Source of the DNA: Rachycentron canadum
Lineage: Eukaryota > Chordata > Actinopteri > Carangiformes > Rachycentridae
Direction of reading: 5' to 3'
Assembly (NCBI GenBank): GCA_038496675.1
Contig: CM076652.1
Location: 12,249,164-12,313,163 of the forward strand
Length of the DNA stretch: 64,000 nt
This document shows, piece after piece, positions 1-18,300 of this stretch. The notes below the pieces were generated by a model. That model did not search any database. It was given only the letters and a program-made list of their open reading frames with translations, and had not been told where the DNA came from. Numbering within the stretch: position 1 is the stretch's first letter; each line of letters starts with the position of its first letter. The translations under genes were made by a program, and so were the position numbers.

Positions 1-442
1 ATTTCACATACCTGGTTGTCATTGCTCACTATCTAGGAAATAGTGTTCTAGCAAAACATATTGCACATTTTATGGACTGGATTTTTTTGTTTAACTTTGA
101 GGACACTTGGATAAACTTGCAGTATTTCCTAGTCATAACTTTTTCCATATTAGGGAATTATTATTAAAAGATTCCATTTAGATGAAACACACTAACATGT
201 ATAAAATATTAGTTTTACACAAGTTTTCCAAATATGAAAACATCAAACAGCTGAATTATCTTAGAAAACAGTTTCAATTTCATCACCAACCAGAACAAAA
301 GGTCAAAATTCAGATGCAGAAAACAGATTTTAAACACAATCTTCAGTCTGCCATTCTCAGCCAAGAACTTCCTGTTGATCATAATGATGTGTTTTATGTG
401 CTATTTTGAGACTACTGCTAATGTCATGTCTTTGTTTGCCAG
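1..442 (+). other. gnai1: gnai1 intron 2, 3' part
   Basis: AT-rich intronic DNA ending in a TGTCTTTGTTTGCCAG acceptor. No exon 2-like sequence (the P-loop end) is visible. Open frames here have no recognisable protein. Confidence 0.8.
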
Positions 443-5171
<4,729 letters not shown>

Positions 5172-6310
5172 AGGTAATGTCTGGCGCCTCAGGGACGAGC
5201 TAGATGAAGTGTGGTCTCGCATTTTTCTCCTCTAATCTTGGTGTGTCTGTGTGTTCAGGCAGCCTGGTGGCCGACCTAAAGAGTGACTTTATTCAAGGAG
5301 TCTGACTGGAGTGATCTTCATGGACCCTGCTGACAATGTCACTTTTAACCTCTTATTAACTTATGTTCATCTCTAAAAGTTTTAAAGACGGTGTGTAGAA
5401 AAAACGTTTTGTGTAAAATATTTGTACAACTGTCTATGCCTGGTTATTTTTCACAGTTTTTAAAATGTGCTTGTTTTACCTTATTATTTTTAATTTTTAT
5501 ATAAGAAGGGGGGGCCTTTTCATTTTTTTGTCCATGAATGAACACCTTTTGTCTTTTATTTGTAGGTGCTTGTGCCTTGCATGCCTTAGTTGCAGTGTTT
5601 TCAATTTGTTGACTTAGATGTTAGGTTTACGTAGATGTTACCATTCAACTTGTCCCAAGCCCCCTGTATTCCATATCTATTTTTTCTGATTATTTCATTG
5701 TCACATAATTTTTGCCTCCTTGTACAAAATCAAGCAAGACCAAGTAACTCAGTCGACCAATTCACTCTGACTCTGACATACTGTGAGAGATGTGTGTAAA
5801 TCTTTCCGGATGTGTGGTTTGCATGTGTGCTGCGAGTGGGAGCTTTGTTTTGATTGAGGCCAAAAGCCTGTGTGATTGTGAATGATTGTGTGTCAGTGGG
5901 TGCACAATATAAAACAAAGGGACTTTATTCCTCTACTTGTCATCCTCTTTCAAAGTCTTATTTTTCTAAGCGACCAAAAAGAAGCTACTCTCTCTAATTA
6001 ATGCGCGCACGTTGTTGGTGCGCAGCTACAAACTGAAACATTCCCGATTGAATCATGAAGTGAAGAAAAGCTTTGAAAAGAGGATGCCAATGGCGGCCTT
6101 GTAGCAGACAGTAAGACCATATATAGATCCGTGTTCAGTGCATAGACAGACAAGTGGCTGGGTACAAGTGCACTGTTATTGATTATGATCTGTGACGGTT
6201 TCAAGTTACATATCCCCCCTAGACCCCCATCCCTGTTTCCATTGGATGGGGACATTAGTGGACTAATTGATATCCATAATTTTGCTAATAAAAGAGTTGC
6301 TATGGTGAAA
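5172..6310 (+). other. gnai1: gnai1 3' UTR, probably split by an 85-nt intron (5174-5258)
   Basis: After the stop, AG|GTAATG forms a plausible donor. At 5251-5258 a TGTTCAG acceptor is preceded by a branch-like TCTAATC, which gives an 85-nt intron with a final non-coding exon from 5259. The UTR holds AT-rich tracts (5480-5510). It probably ends just after the canonical AATAAA at 6287-6292, which is followed by a GTGTG-T-rich element. A variant AATATA at 5906-5911 could serve a shorter form. The exact cleavage point is inferred. Confidence 0.6.
6287..6292 (+). terminator. gnai1 poly(A) signal AATAAA
   Basis: This is a canonical hexamer about 1.1 kb after the gnai1 stop. A CTCGTGTGAA and long T-run downstream sequence element follows about 45-60 bases later. 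It is the best candidate for the main 3' end, because earlier candidates are variant hexamers only. Confidence 0.55.
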
Positions 6311-9300
6311 CCATGGCAATTTATGGAACACATTTTTCTCGTGTGAATTTTTTTTTTTTTTTTTTTTTTTTAAATATAAATAACAAGACATTTGAATGTC
6401 ACATTCAGGAAACTACAGGCCAATTTCACTAAAATGTCATTTGATAAAATGACATTAAAGTAGAATTAAATGGTAGTTGTTACTCTCCCCAATCTCTTTG
6501 GAGAACTGTAAAGCCTTTGTCTTTGTTTTTATTTGTAAGTGTCTGGATCTGAGAGACCATCCAGCAAAATATTTGCATCATATGAACCAAGTTGTCTGCG
6601 GCACCGTTGTAAACATTTGAGTAAATGTAAAAGTCCACCGGTCTAGATGTAGTCAGATACATAAAATAATTTAATTAATAATTTGTCAATTGAATTTTTT
6701 AAAAATTAAATTAACTATTTAGAGTGAAAACTTGCTCATCACTGCAAAATCCATAATCATATAAAGATGTTGATATTTTTCTGCATTTTGGACCATGATT
6801 GGCTTCAAATCCTGCTCACACAGGCACATCATCTGAGACTGAAGGTGAGCACAAGGAAAAAACTGCTTTTTAATATAGAACCACACATACATCTTCCTGC
6901 ATAGTGACTATCAAACATTCAAGTAAACAATCAGTAACCAATGACAATAACCAGACTGTATTTTTGAGAGAAGGGGACTTAAATATTTATCCTAAAACTA
7001 GCTGGAAAGCATAGTGGGTATTTAGAGGGATTTAGTGGCAGTTTTCAATGCTGTCCAACAGTGAATAGTTCCATCTGGTGGACACATTGAGTAACTAATG
7101 ACCAAGACTGATGGCGGCTTGATGGTCATAAAGGAGACAACTGAGGAAAATCTAATCGCCAGTTTTAATATAATTAACATAGATTGTTCCTGACAAAAAT
7201 GTATTGGCCTTTTATATAAAACCTCCATTGAAAACGCCCCAAGATTAGGACTAATTAATCCTGAACTAGAATGAGAAAGTTATTTCCTACCAAGCTGTGG
7301 TGATTTAAAACAAGCACTGTGGCCGAGAGTCCTTTCCAGCATTCATGTGCAGATCAACTGTTAAATTAATTAGTTGAGAGATAGTGATAGGATTATCACA
7401 ACAACTGTCATATTCCGGTCTTTTTTCCCCCTGATTTTTATAGCTTTGACAAACACCAACACAATGGCAGTGAACATCCTACAAATGGGTCACAGCAGTG
7501 CCAAGGCTGACTCCTGTCTTGCAGACTTAGCTAAGCCATCACTGCTCAAGCACAATGATTGGGCATTAGCTGAGAGGACACTATTTTTGGGAGGCATTGT
7601 GTGATTTTAAAAGCTAACTGCAGACTCATTTAGCTAATCCCCAAAGCCCTCAGAGGGAGATCAAACAGTGTGGATATGAAACTTCTTCAAAATGAAGGTA
7701 TGTAGTTCAGGAAAGAGTGAAAGAGAAGAGGATGATGATGCTAATGAAGGTGATCAAACAGCACATCACTGCAGCTGGCCACAGAGTCAAAGCAAAAGGA
7801 ATCCAACCCAAACTACATATCACATCTGAAGAAACTTTTTGAAAACCACGTATAATAACCAGCTCATTTTTGATCTGTAGTCAAGTCATACACCACTTTA
7901 AAGAGTTCACATCTGAGAAAACTGGAAGAGAAAGAATTTGTTATGTGTGAGTTTTTAATCTGATAATAATGTCTCCATGTGGGCGAGGACTATTGCCTGG
8001 GATTATTTTTAAGGTCACTATTCATGTTTGGGAGTTTTTTAAAGTCTTATAATATTTTAGCCAATACACTTATATTAAAATATAATAAATATGCATCTGT
8101 ATATGCATGCTGATAATACTTACACATAATAATACAACACAATAATACAAAATATGCTAATTTGCTTTCTTGCCAATAATCAGATAAGAAGACTGACACC
8201 ACTGTCAATGCTTGCCTCCAATTTCCAAGATTAGCTAACTGGCTAATGGCTATAGCTTCATATTTACCAATGTATTGACCAAGCCATTAGGCACACACAT
8301 TACACATTAAGATTTTTTGAAACAACAGTAATATTGATTTGGATGTGTTTTTCTGATCAGCTGGACTCTAGTCCAAGTCTAGTATTGATTCTCTTCCTTA
8401 GCCCAGTTTTTGGTCTCTACCAACCCCTGAAGGAAAAAAATGGCTCTTAATATGCTAAATACTTTTAGAGCTTTGCCCCTTAAAACAATGACAACAGAGC
8501 AGTTAAAAGGAACCAGAGCAGTAAATTTGTGGCAGAGTGGAGACGATAAGATGAAACCTGATGTAAAGCTTTGGAAAGCTGAGAGGATCTGCAGATACAG
8601 GGTACAGTTCTCCTAACATATTATTTTTTTATTGTCATTTGATGCATTGTTATTTTAGAAATATCAATTACAGCCACTTTAATATTAAACATTTTGACTG
8701 GTGCAGCTTTAAATTTCAATCCATGGAGTACAACAATTTATGGTTGAAAACTGAGAAACTGTCTTAATGACCTTAAACACATCTTCCGCATTTCTGTACT
8801 GCAGATTTTTGTTATTCTATAGGCTGACATATGAATATATCTGTGATGAGCTCATATCAGCCAATATTAGTCTGACTGCTCTATCACTCAGGCTCTAGTG
8901 AGGATGTCTGTATCGTTTGGTTTGAACTTTCTACAGGTGTACTTTGCCATCATAAATTTCACTGCCTAATTAAATCTCTTTGTGAGCTTGAGGAAAAAGC
9001 CAACGTGATTTAGTTGCCAATTCCCTTAAGCCATTCGGTCTAATTAACTTATTCTCTGTGTGTGTTGCATTTGACTATGTGTGGGTGCATTTCTGAACCA
9101 GATTTTTAACCACTTTTCCTGTCCAGCACACCCCTGGGTTTCTCACTATTGCTACCATGTTGTTTCTTTTATTTTTAAGTTAAATAATGTCTTCTAAATA
9201 TTGTTACTGTCTCAAAAGACAGTAGATGCTAGTTAATATGTTTGTCTGCCGTCTGGTCTCTCTTTTAAATCTCTGGTGCATCCATGGATAAAATAAAGAT

Positions 9301-11037
9301 GATAAAGATGGGAGGAGCTGTTCATCCTGTTGAGAGCGTCTGTGTGAAGGTGACCCAGCTCACCCCAGTCTTTGCCGAGCAATAAAAACAACTTAGTCTG
9401 CATTTCTTCGCTAATAGAAAATGCAGAAAGAAGAGAGTCAATGAAGGAGGCAGTGAACTAAATCCATATAAGTTCTATTGAAATTCCCCCTCTGAGTGCA
9501 CAGACTGCCTCGTGTTATTGTATTTTTGCCTTCTGTTGTTGGCAGTCTGTTTTAGGATGCTCATTACTTTCTGTCTACAATGATGATATAAAATAAAATT
9601 CTTTTCTCTCTTCTCCCCACCAACCCGTCTATTTACAGATACTCTGCAAAAAACTCTATGAGTGTATCTAGTGTGCACATGCAATCACAACAACTACAAC
9701 TGTTGTGTTTAGATCATTAATATTCTGACAGAAAGTGAAAGATTTGATGTATTGGCAGCAATTGCTCAAATTTACAGCGTTCACAGGAGGAATAACCAAG
9801 ATAAAGTATGTTATTCATTAAGCTCTTTTTCTCACAAGCCATCCTGCAGCACAGTAACACTCAGACCAAAGAACTTCATTACAATGCTGTTAGGAACTCA
9901 TGTAAACTCACCTCCTCCTAACAGTGTCCATGTGTGAGTGGCCTCCCAGACACTACTGAGAGCTACTGCACCCGTCACATGAACGTCTTGACGCAGCAAT
10001 GAGCTGCTTGAAGTGACTCCAAATTTAGACGCTCCAACTCAAAGCTTTTTGACAGCTGATGGCTTTCCTTTTTGTTCTTCTGTCACACTTCTATTCACAA
10101 AGTAGGTCCAAAATAGTTAAATACTCTGATCCAGATATAGATAGATAAGCACAGGACTAAAATTTACTGTATGATTTGTCCTGTACACAAAAATACTACT
10201 TACATAACAAAAAAAGCTGCACTGTGCCAGATTGTTGTTCTATTTGAAAGCAACATCAGACAATTTAGTACACCAATAACTTTAAATGAGCTGCTGTTGG
10301 TGAGAATAGCATAGTCTCTGAACCCTCCATACTCTGTGCTTCCTCAGCCTGGAGTTATATTTCAGTTCGGTACAGGCCTCTGGAAGTTGCAGTTCAGACA
10401 TCCACCAGCAGAGGCAAAAATATAGCAAAGCAGACAGGGATTCATTTCCCCTCTGAGTGTATAATCTCCTAATCCAGGCAGTTTTCTGGATTATACCAGT
10501 ACTCTTTTGCCACTGTGGTGGTTAGTCTTTAACAATTATCTAGTCTGCATCATCTGCTTAGAATTAGTGTCAAAAGCATCTGCTTGAACCAGAACGTACA
10601 GTATGACCTAAATGCAAACACAGTGTAAGTAAAGTGACAATCAAAGTGAATCCACTGCTCTTCATGGATTATTTACTGGTTGCAAATGCGCAGGGGGGTG
10701 AGTACAGTAATGTTGTTTTGTGGGGAGAATACTCACATCACAAAACCACATTGCATGTCTTTAAATACACACACACAGTGGCAGTAAGAAGGACTGTTGT
10801 CCTCAGTAGATTTGGAGGAGCAGCTCTTGACTTTTGTGTTAAATATTGAATGAAACTTTACTTCATCCACTTTAGAAAGCCATGCAGCCATGAAAAAATA
10901 ATGGCAACAAAAGGATTTGTCATTCTCTGCTGGTCTTGAATTTATGTCATCATATCAATGATGTAACAGTGACCAAGTTAAGGGTGAAATTTACAGAAAG
11001 GAAGTGTAGATGTTTAAAGTTGTTCCTATATTACAAC

Positions 11038-11071
<34 letters not shown>

Positions 11072-11600
11072 GTTCATGCTCCACATTTTTACTATAATTG
11101 AAGAGAGTTTATGAATTATAGTCTAATGCAACCTTAATCATTTAAAAAAATATATATTTTAACCAAAGTTAATTTTACATAACCAGGATCTTTTCTAAAC
11201 CATAGCCACCATGTGCTAATACTTGAAAAACCAATATATTTTTACATAAACCATGGATTTTGAAGAATTATCCAATAATCAAGTTCTGTTTGATGATAGG
11301 GATACTCTGAACCGTACATGTGCTCCGTATGTATTCATCAGAAAAGTAGGCTATTTAGTAAAAGGCACAATTTAAAAGCTGAAACAATGTTTTTTTTAAA
11401 TTTTAATTTTAAATAAGGGGGCCTCTACAAGATGGGTCTTCAAGACTGAGTAGTATTAATAAAGATGTTGCCTCAAGGCTTCTACATCATTTCAGTTGAT
11501 AACGTCCATGAATTGTCCATGTAGTATTTACAAACTTGCAAATAATTGACTGTAATGAGCACAAACGAACGGTTACATGGGGGAAAGCCGATCATAAATG
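6311..11600. other. gnai1-magi2 intergenic region
   Basis: About 5.3 kb of AT-rich DNA with no convincing coding region on either strand. Homopolymer runs occur at 6348-6371 (T) and 11041-11068 (A). The open frames are short, unrelated to known families and lack exon-like splice context. A divergent antisense RNA from the magi2 promoter is possible but nothing in the sequence proves it. Confidence 0.7.
11041..11068. repeat. (A)28 homopolymer
   Basis: An uninterrupted run of 28 A residues in the intergenic region. It might be the poly(A) tail of an old retroposed sequence, but the upstream sequence is not recognisable as one. Confidence 0.9.
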
Positions 11601-11973
11601 TATTTCAAGCCTCACCCATGGCTGCAGGTAGCTCACATGGGTTGGGGTTAATGTATAATGTAGCGCAGACTGATGTTCCTTCGTGTCATCGCCTGTGTGA
11701 TGAGTGAGCCTGAGGAAGCGCCTCTGGCCGTGTAGTGGGAGTGAAGCGCCTCCTGTGTTATTCCCCCTCCTCTCCATCCTTTAACGCCGAACCAGAACCA
11801 TTCATCTCTCCCCTCCTTCAGGCTTCACATCCGGGTCATCCGCCAGTATCTGTCTCTCGCGTCTGTGTGTCTGACAGAGTAATAATTATTTCATCCGCCG
11901 CCGAGCTGTACTGCAGCCCTCTGTCCGACTGCGTGGCTCGCCGAGCGGACACTGCGCCTGGCGTGCACCGGTG

Positions 11974-11997
11974 ATGATGGAGCCACGGGCGCTGTGA
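11974..11997 (+). promoter_or_regulatory. Upstream ORF 1 (MMEPRAL)
   Basis: An ATG-ATG pair opens a seven-codon frame ending TGA, 86 bases before the magi2 start. It acts only if the transcript starts upstream of it. Confidence 0.5.
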
Positions 11998-12025
11998 AGC
12001 TGCAGCCGGTCGCACAAAGGCAGGG

Positions 12026-12037
12026 ATGAGACGGTAG
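12026..12037 (+). promoter_or_regulatory. Upstream ORF 2 (MRR)
   Basis: A three-codon frame ending TAG, with G at -3. It lies 46 bases before the main ATG. Confidence 0.45.
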
Positions 12038-12048
12038 GAGGCTTTTGT

Positions 12049-12057
12049 ATGGGCTAG
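12049..12057 (+). promoter_or_regulatory. Upstream ORF 3 (MG, minimal)
   Basis: ATG GGC TAG, a near-minimal upstream ORF 26 bases before the main start. Very short uORFs close to the start tend to reduce initiation downstream; whether this one does so is inferred. Confidence 0.45.
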
Positions 12058-12083
12058 CCCGCGGAGATTAACTCGCCCTAACG

Positions 12084-12381
12084 ATGTCTAAGAGCCTCAA
12101 GAAGAAAAACCACTGGACCAACAAAGTCCACGAAGCGGTGATAACCCGGGGGAAGGAAGGGGAACTGGGGTTCGAGCTGAAGGGGGGCGCGGAGAACGGC
12201 CAGTTCCCCTACTTTGGCGAAGTGAAGCAGGTGAAGGGACTGATCCAGAGCGGCAAACTGGCCCAGGATGAGCTGCTGCTGGAGGTCAACGACATGCCAG
12301 TGGCCGGGCTCACCACCCGGGACGTGTTGGCCGTGATCAAACACTGCAAAGACCCGGTCCGCTTCAAATGTGTCAAGCAAG
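12084..12381 (+). CDS. magi2: magi2 coding exon 1 (PDZ0)
   Basis: It encodes residues 1-99 plus one base of Gly100, starting MSKSLKKK and ending CVKQ before GTGAGA. It holds the whole N-terminal PDZ0, with the carboxylate-binding loop around Leu28-Gly29-Phe30-Glu31. The loop after GEVK is one residue shorter than the human form as I recall it. The codons are GC-rich compared with the rest of the gene, in keeping with the CpG-rich promoter. Confidence 0.95.
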
Positions 12382-15300
12382 GTGAGAGGGGCGAGGAGGA
12401 GCGCACTGCCGCGTTGACCGGAGAGGCGGGGAAGAGTGTGTGAGCTGTTTGTGTGTATCTGGTTTGATGAAGATGTCATTTGTGCAGTCATCTGTCAGTC
12501 TGCACTAAAGGGAGAAGACGTGTGTTTAGGTGGACAAAGCACAAACCGATGCTTAGGCCTGTTTGTTTGGTGAAATGCAGTTGCGAGCCGTAATGATGGG
12601 TTCAGTCCACCAGGATCAGTAACTATAATGATTATATCGCAGCCGCCGTTTGGTTATCACAGTGTCGCTGGTTCGATGCCACAGCCTGGAGGGGGTGTGT
12701 CCGTTTAGGCATGATGCCACAGCCTGCGGTTTTCTCCTTATTTTGGTCGAGCACAGGGCTCGTTTCACCAAACAGGCCTGCGCCGTGGATCAAATGTTTT
12801 TCTCTTTGCTGCCGTACAGTCTGAGCGACAGACAGACACACGGGGTCCGGCGGCTGCCAGGCCGGACTCTTACTCTGTTATTACTGTGTCATTACGCACG
12901 GGTGAAAAATTCAACTCATTACTGCTGAGCCCGCTTTCATATTGATCAGCATGGTTTGGCTTTAACTCCACATTTCACACACGCACACATTTTGTTTATG
13001 AAATGTTCCCAAGTTCAGAAGTGGACATTAATTGTGCAGGTCTCTTTCAGTCACGCTGTGATAAGCCTGTGAGTGTTTTGTTATTGTCAGCTGAGGCAGT
13101 GTTGTATAATGATTGTAGGCCTCTGAAGCTGGAGGCTTGTTGAAATGTTTGTGACCATAGCAGTGGATTTATGGCAACACTGTTGACTGAGTGACCTGCT
13201 TCTGTCAGCCAGTGTAAAAGCAGACAGGGCCTGTGTGAGACTAGAACATTGGATTGAAGGAGCAGCGCAGGAGATAGTTATCATCACACCCTCTGAGGCT
13301 CAGTTTAAGTCCCAATAAGTGGCTGAACGGGCTGCGTTCTCAGCCATGAAATGAGCATTACAGTGGCTCGTTTCTGGGACATGAGTAAAGCAAGAAATCA
13401 AAGCAGTTTTTATTTTTGGACATTGCCGAGTTTGCTAACAGAGGATTTGTCTACATACAACCTCTCCTGACTGCTTGCTCTCAATCTCTGTGTTTTCATG
13501 GGTCGTGTCAATGTGATTGATTATTGAGTTAGAGCTGCTGACAGAGTAAGAGTCAGTGTTGTAATGTGCGAGGGGTTAATGCAAATGTGAATGTATCTCA
13601 GACAGGTCTATTTTTCCCCTCTCTCTCTTATCCATTTAAACATGAGTTTGTCTGTTTATTGAACTACCCACCTCATGCTGTTCTCCAGCTGAATGTAGTC
13701 TTTGAACGCCCTTGAGGACACTGCTGTTTGTGGCTATAGCTTGTTGTCCTCTTCACTATATATTTTTGTTCTCACCCCCTCCGCCTCCCTCTCTCTTGGC
13801 TGTCATATTACTATTTGACTCCCATTCAGTGGAGAGTGGCGTATATTTATGGTAGTGTGCTTACAGACAGCTGCTGACACTCGTGGCCCGCTGAGGAATC
13901 ATCTAGAAGCCAGTCCAGTCACTCGGCTCAGAGGCCACACACTGCCAAATTGGAGATGGATGTCCTGTCTGGCTGCACAATCATGTCTGACTGCCCATGC
14001 GAACATGCACGCACTTACACATTTTAACACGTTTTCTTTTCAGTCAGGTAGATTGTAGAAACACCCCCTCTGTCCCTGAGGGACCACAGCAGTGACAGCG
14101 AGGGCTAATGAACCTCCAGAGTGAGGTCACAGCCCGACTCTGCCCTGACCTGTTTCATCGACTCTGATCAGAGTTTGCAGGAAACACACAGCAGACAAGC
14201 ATGTCTGCACATATCAAAATAGATAGGACAAGACGCTACCTTGTAAATATGGGATTGTTATACACCTCTTACTGCTCCCTGATTTTTTTTATATTGCTGC
14301 ATTTTCATTTCAGTTCTGGGCCAGTTTATAGACTGAGCCATGAACACCTACGGTATTGTTTTTTCACAAGTCCTATGTTGTCAAGTTTTCTTGCATTTTA
14401 CAACACGCAGGTGTGAGTTACACTACATTGGGTGCTATGTAAAAAGCTATTAAATTAATAAGGGCTAATCAATCAGCCATGGAACAGTTCTGTTTTGCAA
14501 ATAAACTACATGTGATTGTAGAATTGCCAGGAAAGAAATGTGGTTTCTGTGAGTGAATCTCTAGTGGGCTGTTATTTATTCACCTGCTGTTTGTGTGTGT
14601 GTGTCTGTTTCAAGTGTCTCACTTCTCTGTCAAGTAAATTCATGTGGTATGAATTAATCTCGACTAATGGCAGTCTAACTACATGACATCAAGCACCACG
14701 GAATCAAAACAAAATAAAAATATTTCTTCATTTACGTAACTAAAGATAAGACAAATTTTGTTCATCCCACATGGGGGATATTTGTGTCCTTACAGCGGAA
14801 GCAGGATGTAAATGAGGGTAGTTATCAAGCGTTGTTAAGAGAGAGAAAATATTTATATCATCTGTGCATTTAGCTGAGGTGTAATTTTACACATTGCTTA
14901 CATGAAGTTTAGTATTGCACATATGTTGAGCAATTGTGAGTAAAAAGTTTTATTATTGCATATTTTCTGGAGCTATTAGATTCATTTTTCAGAGAAGTAT
15001 ATGTGATGTGTCACACTAGTGCAGGTTTAATAATAAAATGAAATAATGGCTGAATTCCATTTAGTTTCTTCAGTTTAAGGGTCCAGGTCTTTTGCATGCT
15101 GGCTCTTTGTCACACAGCCATTGGGACATTTGAATGGAACTGAGCCACCGTTATATTATTAGTAACCTGTGCTTTTCCTGTTATGATTAATCAAAATGTC
15201 TGCTGTGAAATATCCCCGCTGCCACAATTGTGATCAATATTTTCTCTTTAATGCTGACCTCTTGGAAAAGCATTGTTTTTTAAACTTTACTGATATGAAT

Positions 15301-18300
15301 AGCTCTAAAAAAAAAATGGTTGTGGATTTTATTCTAAATGCTGGTATGTAAATGTAAATGTACGTCATTGTTCATTTCCTCATCAGCACCAAGCAGTGAG
15401 GTGCAAATGCCTGTTCAGCTCAGTGACGTGGATTTATAAAAGTGTGCAGAGAGGTGTTAGAACAGTATGGAGAGAAGAAAAGTGTGAATGTGTGTGTGTG
15501 TGTGTGAGAGAGAGAGAGTAAGTGAAGAGAAAGAGAGATTAAGTTTAAGAGAAGAGTATGGTGAAGGTGTGACAATACACACATGAGGAAAATGAGAAAA
15601 TGCAACCATGTGATTTTTTAGATTATCTCTGGCAGATTTTTCAGTTTAAAAATTAAAATAAATAGATTTTCTAAAGTGCTCGTTTCCATAATTGTGACGT
15701 GTCTTTGTTGTGCCAACTTGTCATAGACGCACAATGGACAAACTGTCACAGTGACGGTCTCGTCTTTCTTTCCTTTCTCCCTAAATTAAGCAAAATAGCA
15801 ACACAATTAATTTTACAGGACAATTCCATTTAAGTGCTGCTTGTCAGTTAAATTTTCATATTTTTTTCCACAGTTGTTAGTAAATTTAATAAAATCTTGA
15901 CCCAGCCCTCCTTTTAGTTGCCTTAATTGGCATTAATCTTTTGTCACAAATAGCTATGTAGTAAATACAGTAAAATAAATCATATTAATGTCAGCTATTT
16001 TTTTCTTGTTCTTTCATTCGGATTATATTAAGGCAATGGTCCAAAACTCAATCCACAACAAATGTTGTGATTTACATAACAATAAACAGAATAGCAGAAA
16101 TGCTATTTTCCTTACCTGAAGGTACTGAGCTCTGGATAAGAAATGCAGACAGAAAGCCACAAACATGTCACTGCTTGCTAATATTGTGGGTTGAAATGTA
16201 ATTTTCTACTTTCCAAATTGTGTTTTTGCCTCTTAGAGAAGCGTTTGGAGGAGGAAGACCCCAGGACATTTCATCCATTTGTGCTTATGAGAACAATATG
16301 TGGTGGTTTATGAGGAAAAACAACATGAATTCAAATTGTTAACATGCCCTTTAACATCTAAGTGGAGCACAACCAGCCTCCATCACACTGTGCAGCAGCC
16401 ACAGCTTATATGGGGCAGGCCAGGCCAGGGAGCTCTCTCTATTACTCATGAAACTGTAAATAGAAAATCAGCAGTGGACTTTAAACCACTTTATCTGACA
16501 TATAAAATTTTCTCCTGTAACTGTAAATTTTTGTCAATTTTAAGTTTTCCACTCTCGTACCACACATATGCAGGTTACAGTGATAATGGTGGTCTAACCA
16601 TTGGGTGCAGTTTCACACAGAAATAAACAAAAGCAGGCTTCGCATTCGTAGCCAACAATATTGCCAGCTAAAATGAGGAGACTGTAGCAGAACTCAGCTG
16701 TAGCCAGCAAGAGTAAGCTAATGCTTATGCTGAAACCTCAGAAGTTTCCTGAGCCGGAGACTCTGTTTCCAGCTGAATTTTAATGCTTCAAATGGACTGG
16801 AAGTATTAGAAAGTCCTGAAATAGGGTTTTTAAATATGTGATATAATGGATGGCAGAATGGCCGTAAATTAGCATGTGATGACTACAATACAAATGACTA
16901 CAATAGAAAAATATAGCCTATATGTGTAAGCAACACAGGGGCCAGACAGCACTAGAGCAGTAGAGTAACAATAACATTAAGTAAAAGTAACATAGAAGAA
17001 TTGTAATGAATGAAGAGTACTAGATAAGTTTAGTGTTTAACACTAGTATCTAGTCCAGACAAAATAAATGCAGGACATATACTATCATTCATTTAAAATC
17101 TGATAGAGTAACGTCTTAGTTCCCAGTTTTATAACATAAACTGTAACCCCACAAAATAACAGTAAGCAGTTAGCTAGTTAATTACAGGCCCTTTACCTTT
17201 AAACTGAGGAAACTGTTAACTATACATGCTTGTATTTGCAGGTTATGTTGGGACAGATAAACACACTGTTTAATTACTTTTTTCTGTTAAAAGTACTGAA
17301 TGTGTAGTACTGTGTGGAGAAACCTAAGGTTTGACAGGTCATCTATTCAGTTTCTGAGCTAATACTGTTCACATTAGACCCATTTAAAAGTACAGACATC
17401 ATACAAAATAAAACAATAGCTGTGTTACACCATGAAGTACAATTTGCATTTTACTGCCCTGAGGATCTAGACTTTTGAGAATTGTTTGAAGATGTCAACT
17501 TTTCTGACCTGGTTGTCCAACTCCTGCCAATCCTCCTAATGTGGGTACAGCATGGAGGGACAGATGGAGCAGAGGCAGAGAAAGCGACCTTCTTCTGCTC
17601 TCTTGTCGCTTTGTTAATGAGAAGCTTGAAGATTCAGTGCATAACATCCTGCCTGCTCTGTTGGTATTAATAACTCACCAAGAGATGAGTTCTGTCAGAG
17701 GCAGAGGATGATTTTATTGAGGCTCGAAGCTGCTGGAGCTCGGCTCAGAGGATCACACTCAAGCTCAGCCAGCCAATGACCAAATATCTAACTGGTCCAG
17801 TTAAGTGAATTAGGTCAATGTAATTCTCCTCACCATGGACACACTGCATGGGACAGTCTGTAACTGTGCAGCTGCATTTGTTTCTGAAATGTATTTAGAA
17901 ATGGTGCTTGTGTTTGCAAGACAGAGAAAAGTTTGGTACAAGCATTGTTACTTAAAGATCACTATGCTTCAGTCTAATAGTCATTTTAGTAATGGTGGTG
18001 TTTGATTTTTCTATGTCCTTTTTGTGAGCAGGAAGTGATTGAACCGGAGATTTTGGCCTCAATAGCAGAGTTGTCATTTTCAGGCGTAAGAGGAAATGAG
18101 TTGGGTTTCTGACTGGTTTTCCCACAATAACACGACAGACCATTTAGTGGTGGATGACCATGCAGTGACTGTACGATGCAGTGTGTGAGAACATATTTAG
18201 GAATAGAGGCAATATTTCAGAGCAGGATGTGGCCACGACAAGCACTTTATCTGGTTCAGATAAAACACACATTCTTATGATTATTCATTGTGTTGGTAGA

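Larger units (their letters stand above)
11600..12083 (+). promoter_or_regulatory. magi2: magi2 promoter region and 5' UTR (CpG-rich)
   Basis: The sequence changes from AT-rich intergenic DNA to CpG-rich DNA (CGCCG, GCCGCCGAGC, CGGGCGC) running through the first coding exon. It resembles a CpG-island, TATA-less vertebrate promoter. The transcription start is unknown; C/T-rich DNA at 11760-11825 may mark it. Three short upstream ORFs precede the main ATG. The main start has A at -3, a favourable context. Confidence 0.6.

Noticed and set aside
12671..12681. GGTTCGATGCC, a tRNA B-box-like match
   Set aside because: There is no A box, acceptor stem or anticodon arm at the right spacing.
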